From Gammaproteobacteria bacterium (lineage in GTDB: Bacteria; Pseudomonadota; Gammaproteobacteria; Burkholderiales; Burkholderiaceae_C), in the NCBI GenBank assembly GCA_018815325.1, contig JAHIYE010000020.1, positions 372,001-436,000 on the forward strand: 64,000 nt of DNA, in the 5' to 3' direction. Positions 25,250-34,583 of the stretch are shown piece by piece. Both the position numbers and the translations under genes were made by a program. The notes under the pieces are model-generated. The model made no database searches. It was not told the DNA's origin and saw only the letters and a list, made by a program, of their open reading frames with translations. Each line of letters begins with the position of its first letter. Position 1 is the stretch's first letter.

Positions 25250-26044
25250 GTGACCAAGCCCATCATCCCTATCTCGCCTGTTGTGTATCCCGACGTGGAG
25301 ATTCCTGATCCCGGCTGCGTGGTGTGCAAAGACCCCCTGGGCTTTGACTTCACCTTCGCGTTCCAGCCCATCGTCGACCTGAACCTGCAGGAGGTCTATG
25401 CCTACGAGGCGCTGGTGCGCGGTGTCAAGGGCGAGGGGGCCGGCGTTGTGCTGTCCTATGTGAACGACGATAACCGCTACCGGTTTGACCAGCAGTGCCG
25501 CATCCGCAGCATCTTCCTGGCCCAGCGTCTGGGCATGAAGGAGCGCATTTCGATCAACTTTTTACCCAATGCGGTCTACCAGCCCGAGTTGTGCATCCGC
25601 ACCACGATTGCAGCGGCTGAGTCGGCCGGGTTTCCGCTGGACCGGATTATTTTCGAAGTGACCGAGGGCGAGCAAATTCTCGAACCCGAGAAGCTGCTGT
25701 CGATTTTCGAGTACTACCGTGACCGCGGTTTTACAACAGCGATTGATGATTTCGGTGCTGGCTATGCCGGCCTGAGCCTGCTGGCAAATTTCCAGCCACA
25801 CCTGATCAAGATCGACATGCATCTGGTGCGCGATATTGACAGTCACCCCGTCAAGCAGGCCGTTGTCATGGGCATCCTCATCACGACCCAGATGCTGGGC
25901 ATCAAGGTGGTGGCAGAAGGCATAGAGACCGAGGCCGAGGCGCGCTGGCTCAAGTCACAGGGCATTCACCTGATGCAGGGCTATTACTTTGCCAAACCCG
26001 GCTTCGAGTCTCTGCCTGCGGTGGCCCATTGGGACCTGACGTGA
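25250..26044 (+). CDS. Stand-alone EAL-domain cyclic-di-GMP phosphodiesterase
   Basis: 264 residues starting at GTG 25250. A single EAL domain fills the protein: YEALVRG (Glu53), NFLPNAVY, FEVTEGE, IDDFGAGYAGLS, LIKID, VVAEGIE and QGYYFAKP. All residues needed for metal binding and c-di-GMP hydrolysis are present. There is no fused sensory domain; however a CVVC motif (Cys23, Cys26) precedes the domain and could bind metal or respond to redox state. The gene lies between the glycerate kinase and a SulP permease with 94- and 68-base gaps and may be its own unit. Confidence 0.92.
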   Translation: MTKPIIPISPVVYPDVEIPDPGCVVCKDPLGFDFTFAFQPIVDLNLQEVYAYEALVRGVKGEGAGVVLSYVNDDNRYRFDQQCRIRSIFLAQRLGMKERISINFLPNAVYQPELCIRTTIAAAESAGFPLDRIIFEVTEGEQILEPEKLLSIFEYYRDRGFTTAIDDFGAGYAGLSLLANFQPHLIKIDMHLVRDIDSHPVKQAVVMGILITTQMLGIKVVAEGIETEAEARWLKSQGIHLMQGYYFAKPGFESLPAVAHWDLT

Positions 26045-26112
26045 CCATGCCAGGCCTTGCTCCTGACAGGTCTGGCGCGCAGCCGGGTGCTTGACGACAA
26101 GACCCCATTTTC

Positions 26113-27825
26113 ATGAACGCGTTGCCTGAGTGGCTCCGGAATTACCAACCGGCCTGGCTCACGGGGGATATCACGGCGGGTGTGATTGTCTCGGTGATGC
26201 TGATTCCTCAGGGACTGGCCTATGCACTGCTGGCGGGGCTGCCGCCAGAAATGGGTTTGTATGCCGGCATCCTGCCGCTCATTGCCTATGCAGTGCTGGG
26301 CTCCAGCATGACGCTGGCCATCGGGCCCGTGGCGGTGACATCGCTCATGACGGCAAGTGCCTTGCAGCCACTTGCGACGTCAGGCTCTCCGGAATACGCT
26401 GTATTGGCCATTCATCTGGCGCTGATTTCCGGTGCCATGCTGCTGGTCTTTGGCCTCTTGCGCCTGGGTTTTCTGGCTTATTTTCTGAGTCATCCGGTGA
26501 TCAGTGGTTTCATTTCCGGGTCAGCCATCCTGATTGCGGTGGGGCAACTCAAGTATGTGCTGGGCATCAAGGTGGATGGCACCCATGTGCTGGAGATTCT
26601 CTGGGCCTTGTTGCGGGGCGTGCCGCAGAGCAATCCGGTGGCTCTTTTCATCGGCGTGGGTAGCATGGTTTTCCTGCTATGGGCACGACGCTACATGGCC
26701 CGCGCACTGACCGGGCTGGGTTTGCCGGCCACCCTGTCGGGGATATTGGCCAAACTCGCGCCCGTGCTGGCCGTATTCGCTGCCTGTGTGGTGGTGGGTG
26801 TCTTCAGGCTCGACGCGACGGCCGGTGTCAGCGTGGTGGGACATGTGCCGCAGGGTTTGCCCAGCTTCAGTTTGTCCGTGCCGGGCATGCATGCGCTGGG
26901 GCAACTCTGGTTGCCTGCCTTGCTGATTACCTTGGTCGGATTTGTGGAAAGCGTGTCGATTGCCCAGTCGGCAGCGCTCAAGCGGCAGGAGCGCATTCAG
27001 CCCAACCGGGAGTTGCTCGGTCTGGGCGTTGCCAATGTGGCCAGTGCCGTGTCTGGCGGCTATGCCGTCACGGGTGGATTCGCCCGTTCGGTGGTGAACT
27101 TCGAGGCCGGTGCCCATACGCCGCTCGCAGGCGTGATTGCTGCCGTTTTGCTGGCACTGGTGATTGCCACCCTGACTGGATTGTTCTACTACCTGCCTCA
27201 TGCGGTGCTGGCAGCGACCATCATCGTGTCGGTGATCTCGCTGGTGGATAGCCAGACGCTCAAGGAGGCGTGGCAATACGACCGGGCCGATGCCTTGTCG
27301 CTGCTGGCCACCGCGCTGGGCGTGCTGCTGCTGGGGGTGGAGGCTGGCATCCTCATCGGTGTGGCACTTTCGCTGGGTGCGCTGGTCTGGCGCAGTAGCC
27401 GGCCTCACATGGCCGTAGTGGGGCGGGTACCCGGCACCGAACACTTTCGCAATATCGAGCGGCATGCGGTGCAGACCCAACCCGGCCTGCTGGCGCTGCG
27501 GGTGGATGAGAACCTGTTTTTTGCCAACGCCGCTGTGGTGGAAGAAAAGATCGAGTCGCTGCTGAAGGCAGACCCTGCGCTGCGGCGTGTGTTGTTGATC
27601 TGCTCGGCCGTGAACCAGATCGATGCGACGGCGCTCGGCGTGCTGACGCATCTGGAGCGCAGTCTTGACGCGCGCGGCATGGTGCTCCTGCTGGCCGAGG
27701 TCAAGGGGCCGGTGATGGATCGGCTGCGCTCGACCGAACTGGGACAGCGCCTGCAGGGCAAGGTGTTCCTCAGCGTGCACGAGGCTTTTTTGCATTCGGG
27801 CCAGTTCAGCATGGAGTCCAGGTAG
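26113..27825 (+). CDS. SulP-family anion permease with STAS domain
   Basis: 570 residues. About 10-12 membrane segments in residues 1-410 with the SulP signature region (ITAGVIVSVMLIPQGLAYALLAGLPPE beginning at residue 21 and SGGYAVTGGFARSVVN). Residues ~440-560 are a cytoplasmic STAS domain (LLALRVDENLFFANAAVVEE, LICSAVNQIDATALGVL). Members move sulfate, bicarbonate or other anions by proton or sodium coupling. No sulfur-assimilation genes are nearby, so the substrate stays open. It ends convergently with the signalling operon. Confidence 0.92.
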   Translation: MNALPEWLRNYQPAWLTGDITAGVIVSVMLIPQGLAYALLAGLPPEMGLYAGILPLIAYAVLGSSMTLAIGPVAVTSLMTASALQPLATSGSPEYAVLAIHLALISGAMLLVFGLLRLGFLAYFLSHPVISGFISGSAILIAVGQLKYVLGIKVDGTHVLEILWALLRGVPQSNPVALFIGVGSMVFLLWARRYMARALTGLGLPATLSGILAKLAPVLAVFAACVVVGVFRLDATAGVSVVGHVPQGLPSFSLSVPGMHALGQLWLPALLITLVGFVESVSIAQSAALKRQERIQPNRELLGLGVANVASAVSGGYAVTGGFARSVVNFEAGAHTPLAGVIAAVLLALVIATLTGLFYYLPHAVLAATIIVSVISLVDSQTLKEAWQYDRADALSLLATALGVLLLGVEAGILIGVALSLGALVWRSSRPHMAVVGRVPGTEHFRNIERHAVQTQPGLLALRVDENLFFANAAVVEEKIESLLKADPALRRVLLICSAVNQIDATALGVLTHLERSLDARGMVLLLAEVKGPVMDRLRSTELGQRLQGKVFLSVHEAFLHSGQFSMESR

Positions 27826-27906
27826 AAGTCTGCCTGAGTCTCTGCCACATGCCAGTGTCAAGGTGGCGACCAGAAAAAACTGTCTATCGAGGAATGGTTC
27901 AACTTC

Positions 27907-28278
27907 TTAAGTCGTCGGGTTGACCAGTTTGGGCAAATCGTAGATGAACTGCAGTGCTGTTTCGGCAGCTTTGAGGCTGCCACAAGCGCGAATGAAGGCC
28001 AGCTTTTCATCACGCAAGTCTAAGAGCCTCGAATCCTGACTCGATCGGTGCGTCATGACCGTGGCGAGTGCCGCGTGCACGGGCTCGATGTTGATTCCAT
28101 TACGTATGTATATCATCCCAAAAATAAGGTCAGACAGCGGTGGAGTTATCAGACATTTTGAAGCTACCACCGCCGCGACAAAATTGAGCGACTCCTTGGG
28201 AAGCTCGTCGATACATTTTTGCAATGACTTCATCAGGGGATGCGCATCCTCTCCGAAGCGTAACTGAGGTTTATCCAC
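27907..28278 (-). CDS. Small protein of unknown function, last gene of signalling operon
   Basis: About 123 residues. I choose the GTG at 28278 because GGAGG sits six bases upstream; an ATG at 28284 is directly abutting that site. Either start overlaps the 3' end of the receiver-HD-GYP gene (8 or 14 bases), so translation is probably coupled. The product is alpha-helical in character, soluble, has two Cys outside any motif (KCLIT, RACGSL), and shows no known domain that I recognise. The conserved operon position suggests an accessory of the HD-GYP protein. Confidence 0.7.
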   Translation of the reverse strand: MDKPQLRFGEDAHPLMKSLQKCIDELPKESLNFVAAVVASKCLITPPLSDLIFGMIYIRNGINIEPVHAALATVMTHRSSQDSRLLDLRDEKLAFIRACGSLKAAETALQFIYDLPKLVNPTT

Positions 28279-29428
28279 GCGCATCCTCCGCTGCCATGGC
28301 CATGTATGCAGCCTTTAACTTCATATCTTCATCGGAGTCGGCAAACCTCGCGGCAATGGCTTCAAATTGATCCGACACAGATAGAAACGCATCCACAATA
28401 TCCGGATCAAAGTGCTTGCCTTTGCCTGCCGATATGATGCTCACGGCTTTGGCATGGGGCATGCCCTCCTTGTAGACGCGGCGGCTGATGATTGCATCGT
28501 AGACGTCGGCAACCGCCATGAGCCTTGCCGAAATCGGTATTGCCTCGCCTGACAAACCTTGTGGATAGCCAGAACCATCCCATTTTTCTTGATGGGAGTA
28601 CGCAATCTCCTTGGCTGTCGTCAGGAATTCGAGTTCTTTTCCGAGTAATTTTTCGGCATATTCAATGGCATCCCGTCCCAATGTGGTGTGGGATTTCATG
28701 ATCTCCATCTCGGCAGGTTCAAATTTTCCTGGCTTGAGCAATATTCGATCTGGGATGCCAATCTTCCCGATATCGTGAAGTGGGGCAGACTTGAACAGCA
28801 CCCGGATTTTTTGGTTCGTCAGGTACTTTGCAAAGCGTGGGTGCTGTTGCAGCTTGAAGCACAGCGTCTCGATGTAGTGTTGTGTGCGTTGGATGTGCAG
28901 GCCGGTTTCACTGTCACGTGTTTGTGCAAGTGCAGTCATGGCCAGAACGGTAGCATCCTGGGCTGCTGCAATTTCTTCAGTTCTGAGCGCAACAGCATCC
29001 TCCAGCGCAGCGTTGATTTTCCTGACAAGATCTATCGCGGAGTGGTGCGACAGTTGTGTCTTGACACGAGCAAGAAAGATGTCCGGGCTGGTCGGCAGCG
29101 TGATGAAGTCAATGGCGCCGCTTTCCAGGGCTTTCAGCTCTCCGCCATCGCTTCGTGAGTCGCCAAAAAGTATCACAGGGATATTCCAGGTGAGTGGGTC
29201 CTGTTTCAATAAGCGGCAAATCTCATGCCCCTTTTTGTCGTGCATATTGTTGTCCAGCACAATCAAATCGATGGCTTGTGAATCACGTGCATCTTGAATC
29301 AATGCAGCGCTGGCTTCTGAAAACACCAGTTCGCATAGATCCTGAAGTTGTGGTTGAACTTGGCGGGAGTTGAGAAAGGGTGTGTCTATGGTCAGCACGC
29401 GAGGTTTTTCGGGGGTGAACAGGTCCAT
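28271..29428 (-). CDS. Receiver - HD-GYP response regulator (RpfG-like)
   Basis: 385 residues. N-terminal receiver (about 8-128) with phospho-acceptor Asp59 in LIVLDNNMHDKKG; the invariant Lys that normally precedes Pro in the last strand is replaced (FITLPTSP, Leu111), so phospho-signalling may be altered. A helical connector (130-165) leads to an HD-GYP domain with ETGLHIQRTQ, APLHDIGKIGIPD (His218-Asp219) and EKWDGSGYPQ (Gly287-Tyr288-Pro289). The enzymatic part looks fully active for c-di-GMP breakdown. It lies 17 bases after the PAS kinase gene, its likely phosphodonor. Confidence 0.92.
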   Translation of the reverse strand: MDLFTPEKPRVLTIDTPFLNSRQVQPQLQDLCELVFSEASAALIQDARDSQAIDLIVLDNNMHDKKGHEICRLLKQDPLTWNIPVILFGDSRSDGGELKALESGAIDFITLPTSPDIFLARVKTQLSHHSAIDLVRKINAALEDAVALRTEEIAAAQDATVLAMTALAQTRDSETGLHIQRTQHYIETLCFKLQQHPRFAKYLTNQKIRVLFKSAPLHDIGKIGIPDRILLKPGKFEPAEMEIMKSHTTLGRDAIEYAEKLLGKELEFLTTAKEIAYSHQEKWDGSGYPQGLSGEAIPISARLMAVADVYDAIISRRVYKEGMPHAKAVSIISAGKGKHFDPDIVDAFLSVSDQFEAIAARFADSDEDMKLKAAYMAMAAEDARG

Positions 29429-29445
29429 AAATGAGGTTTGTATTT

Positions 29446-32358
29446 TTATGACTGAGTTGGTGTTTGGAGTGATGGAAAAAGCAGGCTGACCTTGGACCCT
29501 TGATCCTTCTGGCTTTCGATCACAACTGTCCCACCTTGAATCTCCATGATTTCCTTGACGATAGACATGCCCAGGCCAGTTCCAGGTATCCGGCCGGAGG
29601 TGTCTGCCCGGTAGAAGCGCTCAAAGACTCTTTTGAGTTCATCTGCGCTCATGCCAATGCCTTGGTCCACGATACAAATGCCTGTCAGCGACTGCTTGTT
29701 TTCACCCATCCCATCCGCTGCAACAATGCGCACTGCAGTGCCTACGGTTGAATACTTGTATGCGTTTGAAAGCGTATTCAGAATAGATTGCCGAGTCTTT
29801 TTGAGGTCTCCGTATACACAGATGTCTGGCAATTCAACTGAGGGTAGCGTTCTGTCCATGGGCAGACTGAAGCTATTGACAATATCCTCAACCAGTTCTT
29901 TCAGATGGATTTCTTCGAAAACGAAATCCAGTCCACGGCGGGCCTCAATTCTGGACAAATCCAGCAGTTCATCCAGGATGTCCCGCATGCGTTCGGACTG
30001 GGTGTGAATGACCTCCAGGAATTCACGTTTTTGCTGTGGGTCAAGTTCCATTTGCAGCAAAATCTCCGAGTAGCCCATGATGTTGGCCATCGGCGTTCTC
30101 ATTTCATGCGCTGCGGTGGAGAGAAACTCGCTTTTCATCTGCTCCAGCATGGACTCTTGTGTGATGTCGCTCAGTGACAGAACATGTGATACACCGGTAG
30201 CCTTGTTGTGAAGGGAATACAGCTTGTATTCGATGACTTTATGCGTGGGTGTGTGCAGCTCGACCAGGTATTTTTTTTCTTCCAAGCCTTGTAGCGCTCT
30301 CTTTCGCAGGAGTTCCAAAGACAAGAGCATGGATGAATTCTTTACACAAAGATTCATGCGCTCTAGCAACTGATCTTCATGCATGCCCACCACGCTGGAA
30401 GCTTGTAGCCCGGTGATCTGATGGAATGCGGGGTTGACATAGCTGACGCAGCAGTCATTTCCGAACGTGACAAAAGCTGTCGTGCTGACCTCCAAAATGC
30501 TATCCAGTTGGGCCGTTCGCTCATGGAGCAAACGCTGGGCGAGGTGCGCATTTGTTACATCATTGGCGGAGCCTGAGATCCGTGTCGGCTTGCCGGTTGC
30601 ATCGTGTTCTGTGCACCCCCGCAGCAACATCCATTTGTATTCTCCCGTCTGGTCGCGGATCTGGCATTCAAGCTGCAGATGGCCAGTGCTGTCCGACAGA
30701 AGTTCCTGAAGACTATTTGTGAGTGGTCCAACACTCTCGGGATGAATCCATGCACGCCAGCGGCGCAGAGTGTAATGAGATTTCTTGGGTTTTAAGTTCA
30801 GCAGACTCAGCAAGCGCGCTGATACATAGAGTGCATCAGATTCGAGGTCAAGGTCCCAGATGCCTTCGTTGGACCCCGAAATCGCACGATTCCAACGTGA
30901 CTCGCTGGCTTGCAGCGCCCGCAAGGCTTGGAGTCTGGCCGTGACGTTCTGAACCGTCCCCGACAGGCGTTCAGCTCTGTTCGCTGTGTTTCGAGCTGTC
31001 ACCTGGCTGTTGATTTTGAGCCATTCCCAGCCACCCTGCATATTGCGGAAACGTGCTATTTCCTCCAGGTTAGGTAGATGCCCCTTCAGGTGCAGGTGCA
31101 GGCGCTGAAGCAGTTGTTGTGCATCGTCCGGGTGGAGCATTTCCATCAGGACGTTTTGGGAAAAAATCAATTCCTCTGGCTGGTAGCCCAGCAGTGCTGG
31201 GAGCTGGGCATTGCAGTCGAAAGTCTGTTGTGACAAATGCCAGTCCCAAACGCCCATGCTGCCACCCCGTATGGCCATGGCAAGACGCTCCTCGCCAGCT
31301 TGCAATTTATTCAATAAGCGGCTGCGCTGCCTGAGCAGGTTTTCGAGATGGCAGATGTAATAGGTCAGCACCGAGGCTAGCAGCAGCAGCAGCAGGCCCA
31401 GGCCAATAGCCTGCTTGTCAAGAATAGCGCGGCTGGCGTTCAAACTTTCCTCAATGGATCTCTGGGATAAGCCGGCCATCACCACCATGGGAAAAGCCTC
31501 TGTGCGTTGGTAGCTGATGTAACGTCTGATGCCGTCTATGCCTTGAACAGGTATGAAGCTAGCATGGCGCCGGCCTTTTGCCAACTCCGTGAAGAGCGCG
31601 CTATCGAGCGCTGCCTGTTCGCCATAGGTCGAATTTCCATTGGACGTCCTGACACGAAAAACCATATCCCTGCCAACCAGGACTGCCACAGCATCTTTTG
31701 GAAATTGGAATTCCGAATAAAAATTTGAAAAATAGCTTGCACGCAGCGATACCACGCCAACGCCGGCAAAACGACCATCAGGGTGGTTGATGCGGCGCGT
31801 CAATTGAATTGACCATTCTTTGGATGCGCGGCCCAGCACCGGGGCGGAGATGTACAAACCCATGGCCTCATCGTCGCGGTGCACTGTGAAATGTTTGCGA
31901 TCCGACAGGTCGATTTTCCTGGTGATGGGGAGATTGCTAAGTTGATATATCCCCTCTGCATCGATGATGCCTACCTGTGGGAAAAGGCTGGCATCGATGA
32001 CCCCAGCGTCGGTCAGGTGTTTGAGATTCAGCCGGCTGCCTTTGAGCTGATACTGGTCTACCATGAAGCGCAGGGTCTGATCTGCCGCACGAAAGGTTCG
32101 CAAGGCATGCTCTTGCATCACACGCGTTAGATTGAAAATTTGGTCCGAGGCACGCTTGATCTCGTTGTGGCGTAAATTTTCGACCTGGCTGTCACGGTAT
32201 TGATATAGCAGGGTGAGCAACAGCAGCGTGATGCTCCAGATCAAGACAACAGGCCGCCATGCAGTCGATGCCACAGGTGCCACAGGTGCCACAGGTGCCA
32301 CAGATTCCGCTGAATTCATGTCTGTGTGATCTATGCTGTTTCGTAGCGTAAATAGCAT
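29446..32358 (-). CDS. Membrane sensor histidine kinase with Cache-like and three PAS domains
   Basis: About 970 residues from ATG 32358, overlapping the previous stop as TGATG. A repetitive VAP tract near residue 20 precedes the first membrane segment (VVLIWSITLLLLTLLY); a periplasmic Cache-like sensor of ~260 residues follows, then a second segment (IGLGLLLLLLASVLTYYI). Three PAS domains come next (GGSMGVWDWHLS, GSNEGIWDLDLE, STTAFVTFGNDCCVSYVN), then HisKA with His751 in STAAHEMRTP and an intact HATPase_c (TLSNAYKYST, VDQGIGMS, PGTGLGMSIV). It is the only complete kinase of the operon and therefore the probable donor for its three receivers. Confidence 0.92.
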   Translation of the reverse strand: MLFTLRNSIDHTDMNSAESVAPVAPVAPVASTAWRPVVLIWSITLLLLTLLYQYRDSQVENLRHNEIKRASDQIFNLTRVMQEHALRTFRAADQTLRFMVDQYQLKGSRLNLKHLTDAGVIDASLFPQVGIIDAEGIYQLSNLPITRKIDLSDRKHFTVHRDDEAMGLYISAPVLGRASKEWSIQLTRRINHPDGRFAGVGVVSLRASYFSNFYSEFQFPKDAVAVLVGRDMVFRVRTSNGNSTYGEQAALDSALFTELAKGRRHASFIPVQGIDGIRRYISYQRTEAFPMVVMAGLSQRSIEESLNASRAILDKQAIGLGLLLLLLASVLTYYICHLENLLRQRSRLLNKLQAGEERLAMAIRGGSMGVWDWHLSQQTFDCNAQLPALLGYQPEELIFSQNVLMEMLHPDDAQQLLQRLHLHLKGHLPNLEEIARFRNMQGGWEWLKINSQVTARNTANRAERLSGTVQNVTARLQALRALQASESRWNRAISGSNEGIWDLDLESDALYVSARLLSLLNLKPKKSHYTLRRWRAWIHPESVGPLTNSLQELLSDSTGHLQLECQIRDQTGEYKWMLLRGCTEHDATGKPTRISGSANDVTNAHLAQRLLHERTAQLDSILEVSTTAFVTFGNDCCVSYVNPAFHQITGLQASSVVGMHEDQLLERMNLCVKNSSMLLSLELLRKRALQGLEEKKYLVELHTPTHKVIEYKLYSLHNKATGVSHVLSLSDITQESMLEQMKSEFLSTAAHEMRTPMANIMGYSEILLQMELDPQQKREFLEVIHTQSERMRDILDELLDLSRIEARRGLDFVFEEIHLKELVEDIVNSFSLPMDRTLPSVELPDICVYGDLKKTRQSILNTLSNAYKYSTVGTAVRIVAADGMGENKQSLTGICIVDQGIGMSADELKRVFERFYRADTSGRIPGTGLGMSIVKEIMEIQGGTVVIESQKDQGSKVSLLFPSLQTPTQS
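32270..32302. repeat. 9-bp tandem repeat in sensor kinase gene
   Basis: GCCACAGGT is repeated three times exactly (32270-32296) and partly a fourth time. On the coding strand this gives a VAP-VAP-VAP tract just before the first membrane segment. The unit is a multiple of three, so copy-number change would not shift the frame. Confidence 0.85.
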
Positions 32359-34583
32359 CAACGCGAGTCACTTGTCCTGTCGTTGCTCGGCACATGAGCA
32401 ATCGCCAGCGCCCAGTAAGCGAACTCTGCAGCGGGCATTGGGTGGCTTTTGAGATAGCTTTGTGTGGGATGCCTGCTGCGCTCTGGCAACAGGACATACT
32501 GCTGTAAGTCGGCGCTGGTGTGGTCATTCGGGGCCAGCGGCAATGTCATCCCCATGGCCGCTACCCAATCCTGTTCGGCGCTGTGGATGTCATTCACTTC
32601 GTGCGCCTCGGTGAAGCCGAATTCCGCTTGCAAGGCGTCCACCGGCAGGTTTTTAAGCTGCACCAGACGGAGATGGGGGGCGCTCGTGTAGCGCGCCACA
32701 ATTTGGAGGCCAAGATTGCGCAGGCGCTGCAGTGCAACTGACGCCCCGTCCCTATCCAGCCGTTCATGGGAGCCGGACTGAATCACCGCCAGGGTCAGTC
32801 GTTCGGGGGCGAGCTCAGATGCCACCAGCATCGCGGTGATTTTCAAGATGAAGGCTTCGCTCTGGAGCTGCGCTATCTCCAGCGGGATGACAAGATGGAC
32901 TTCATTGAGACCGATCGCCTCCCAGTTCTTTAACTGGTCGCATGCAGATTGCAGCATCCACAGGGTCGCCGAAATGCGCTTGCCAGCCCGAGTCTCCTGC
33001 GCGAGATCGTTTGATTCCTCGCCATGCCAGCGCAGCTGTGGTTCGCAGGCGAGCAACTTGTGCTCACCATCACCTGTCACATGTGCCTGGTAGAGCAGAG
33101 CAAGTTCGTCCTGCAGTATGGGAATATCGGCCAACCCCTCTGCCTGATTGGACCGTGAAGTTCCGGTGGGTGACTTCATGCTGAAGGCCTGATACCGGTT
33201 CTTCCCCGCTTTGGCCGCCCACTGCATGGCAGTTTCAGAGTTTTTCAGAAGCATGGAGGTGTCCACACCATCCTGCGGAAAATACGCGCATCCAATGGCA
33301 TGGGAGACTTCCAGCATGCGCCCTTGATAATTCATGGGCACTGCCAGGGCATCTGTGATGCGTTGCGCAATTTGCGCCAGATGGGATTGCTCCTGCAGGT
33401 TATCCAGAAACACCACAAACCTGTCCGGGCCGGAGCGGGCAATGAAATCACATCCGCGGATCATCTCTTGAATCCGCGTACTGGCAGTCTTGAGAATGGT
33501 TTCGCTAAGGGTGTCGTGTTCAGGGGACTCTTGCCAAAGCTGACGGTCCAGCGCAATGTACAAAATGGCCAGATGTGTACCCTGGCGCCAGGCGCTGTCA
33601 ATCTTTTGATCCAACCTGTAACGGAACAGGGAGAAATTGGGTGTGCCGATCAGGGCATCCTTGCCGGCGGAATCAATGACGGTTCGTTCTGCATTGAGCA
33701 ATACCTCGATGTCAGAAAATATCCAGGCGTATGCGATGGTTTTCCGGGCGTCATCTTTGACGGCGGTGATGGAGAGCCACTGTGCCAGGGGAGACCTGCC
33801 ACTTACCTGGTGCGTAATTTCGCCACGCCATGATCCATTGGCCTCAAGGTGGTGAAGAATGCTCTCTTGCTGCATAACGCCATCGCGTAATTGGAGCATG
33901 TCGGGGAACCGGCCATGCATGTCCAGGCTGACATGACCGGAGACTGTGGTGAACGTATGGTCGACTGCCAACACTTCACACCGGGTGTTGGTCACTATCG
34001 CGCCCTGATACAACTTGCGGTACAGAACAGACAGCCTGTCAGTATCCAGGCTGTCTTCCATTCCCAGCATGAGGTCTCGCATGATCCAGAGAATGTGCGT
34101 GGATCCTGCCAGGGAGCAGGTTAAAAAATTGGTCGCCATGAGGGAGGATCTGCCTGGATCGCCCCCGGGTTGGAGCATGAATTCAGTTTGCTCGGTGGAG
34201 AAGTCTTCGTCTCCATTGGCTATGCCCGTGAGCATCATCTCCAGGTGAGGCAGGTGAAACTGCTCGACCAGTTGCGTCAGTTCGGCAACATGGCCTTGCT
34301 GCACCTGGAACCTGTCGCGTGCGCCATCGCTGCTGCCGCAGATGTGACCGTCCAGATCGATCAGCAGGCAGAGTTCTTCTGTTGAGCGATGCAGGCTGCC
34401 TAAAATTTGTCCAGAATCCGTCAACCGCTGGTGGGACTCTTGCAGTGCCTTGTGCCTTAGTTCCAGGGCCCGGTGCTGTGCCATCAGGGTTTTCATGTCC
34501 TCCGCGTTCTCGCGCAGGTGCCGTTCCAGGGAGTTCTCATACTTGCTGGAAGCAAGCAGCATGGAAACCAGTCTTTCACTCAT
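32358..34583 (-). CDS. PAS - degenerate GGDEF - degenerate EAL protein
   Basis: 741 residues. A coiled-coil-like start (1-65) and PAS-like regions (70-300) precede a GGDEF fold beginning DALIGTPNFSLF (309-320). The signature is changed to SGPDR (384-388), and the EAL fold that follows has EPQ (514-516) where EAL is expected; the later DDFGxG and LKID segments are not recognisable. Both catalytic functions should be lost. Such proteins often act as c-di-GMP or partner-binding scaffolds. It starts 8 bases inside the preceding receiver gene and its stop overlaps the PAS kinase start. Confidence 0.87.
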   Translation of the reverse strand: MSERLVSMLLASSKYENSLERHLRENAEDMKTLMAQHRALELRHKALQESHQRLTDSGQILGSLHRSTEELCLLIDLDGHICGSSDGARDRFQVQQGHVAELTQLVEQFHLPHLEMMLTGIANGDEDFSTEQTEFMLQPGGDPGRSSLMATNFLTCSLAGSTHILWIMRDLMLGMEDSLDTDRLSVLYRKLYQGAIVTNTRCEVLAVDHTFTTVSGHVSLDMHGRFPDMLQLRDGVMQQESILHHLEANGSWRGEITHQVSGRSPLAQWLSITAVKDDARKTIAYAWIFSDIEVLLNAERTVIDSAGKDALIGTPNFSLFRYRLDQKIDSAWRQGTHLAILYIALDRQLWQESPEHDTLSETILKTASTRIQEMIRGCDFIARSGPDRFVVFLDNLQEQSHLAQIAQRITDALAVPMNYQGRMLEVSHAIGCAYFPQDGVDTSMLLKNSETAMQWAAKAGKNRYQAFSMKSPTGTSRSNQAEGLADIPILQDELALLYQAHVTGDGEHKLLACEPQLRWHGEESNDLAQETRAGKRISATLWMLQSACDQLKNWEAIGLNEVHLVIPLEIAQLQSEAFILKITAMLVASELAPERLTLAVIQSGSHERLDRDGASVALQRLRNLGLQIVARYTSAPHLRLVQLKNLPVDALQAEFGFTEAHEVNDIHSAEQDWVAAMGMTLPLAPNDHTSADLQQYVLLPERSRHPTQSYLKSHPMPAAEFAYWALAIAHVPSNDRTSDSR

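Noticed and set aside
32270-32302. Phase-variable repeat switching the kinase on and off
   Set aside because: The unit is nine bases, so slippage keeps the reading frame.
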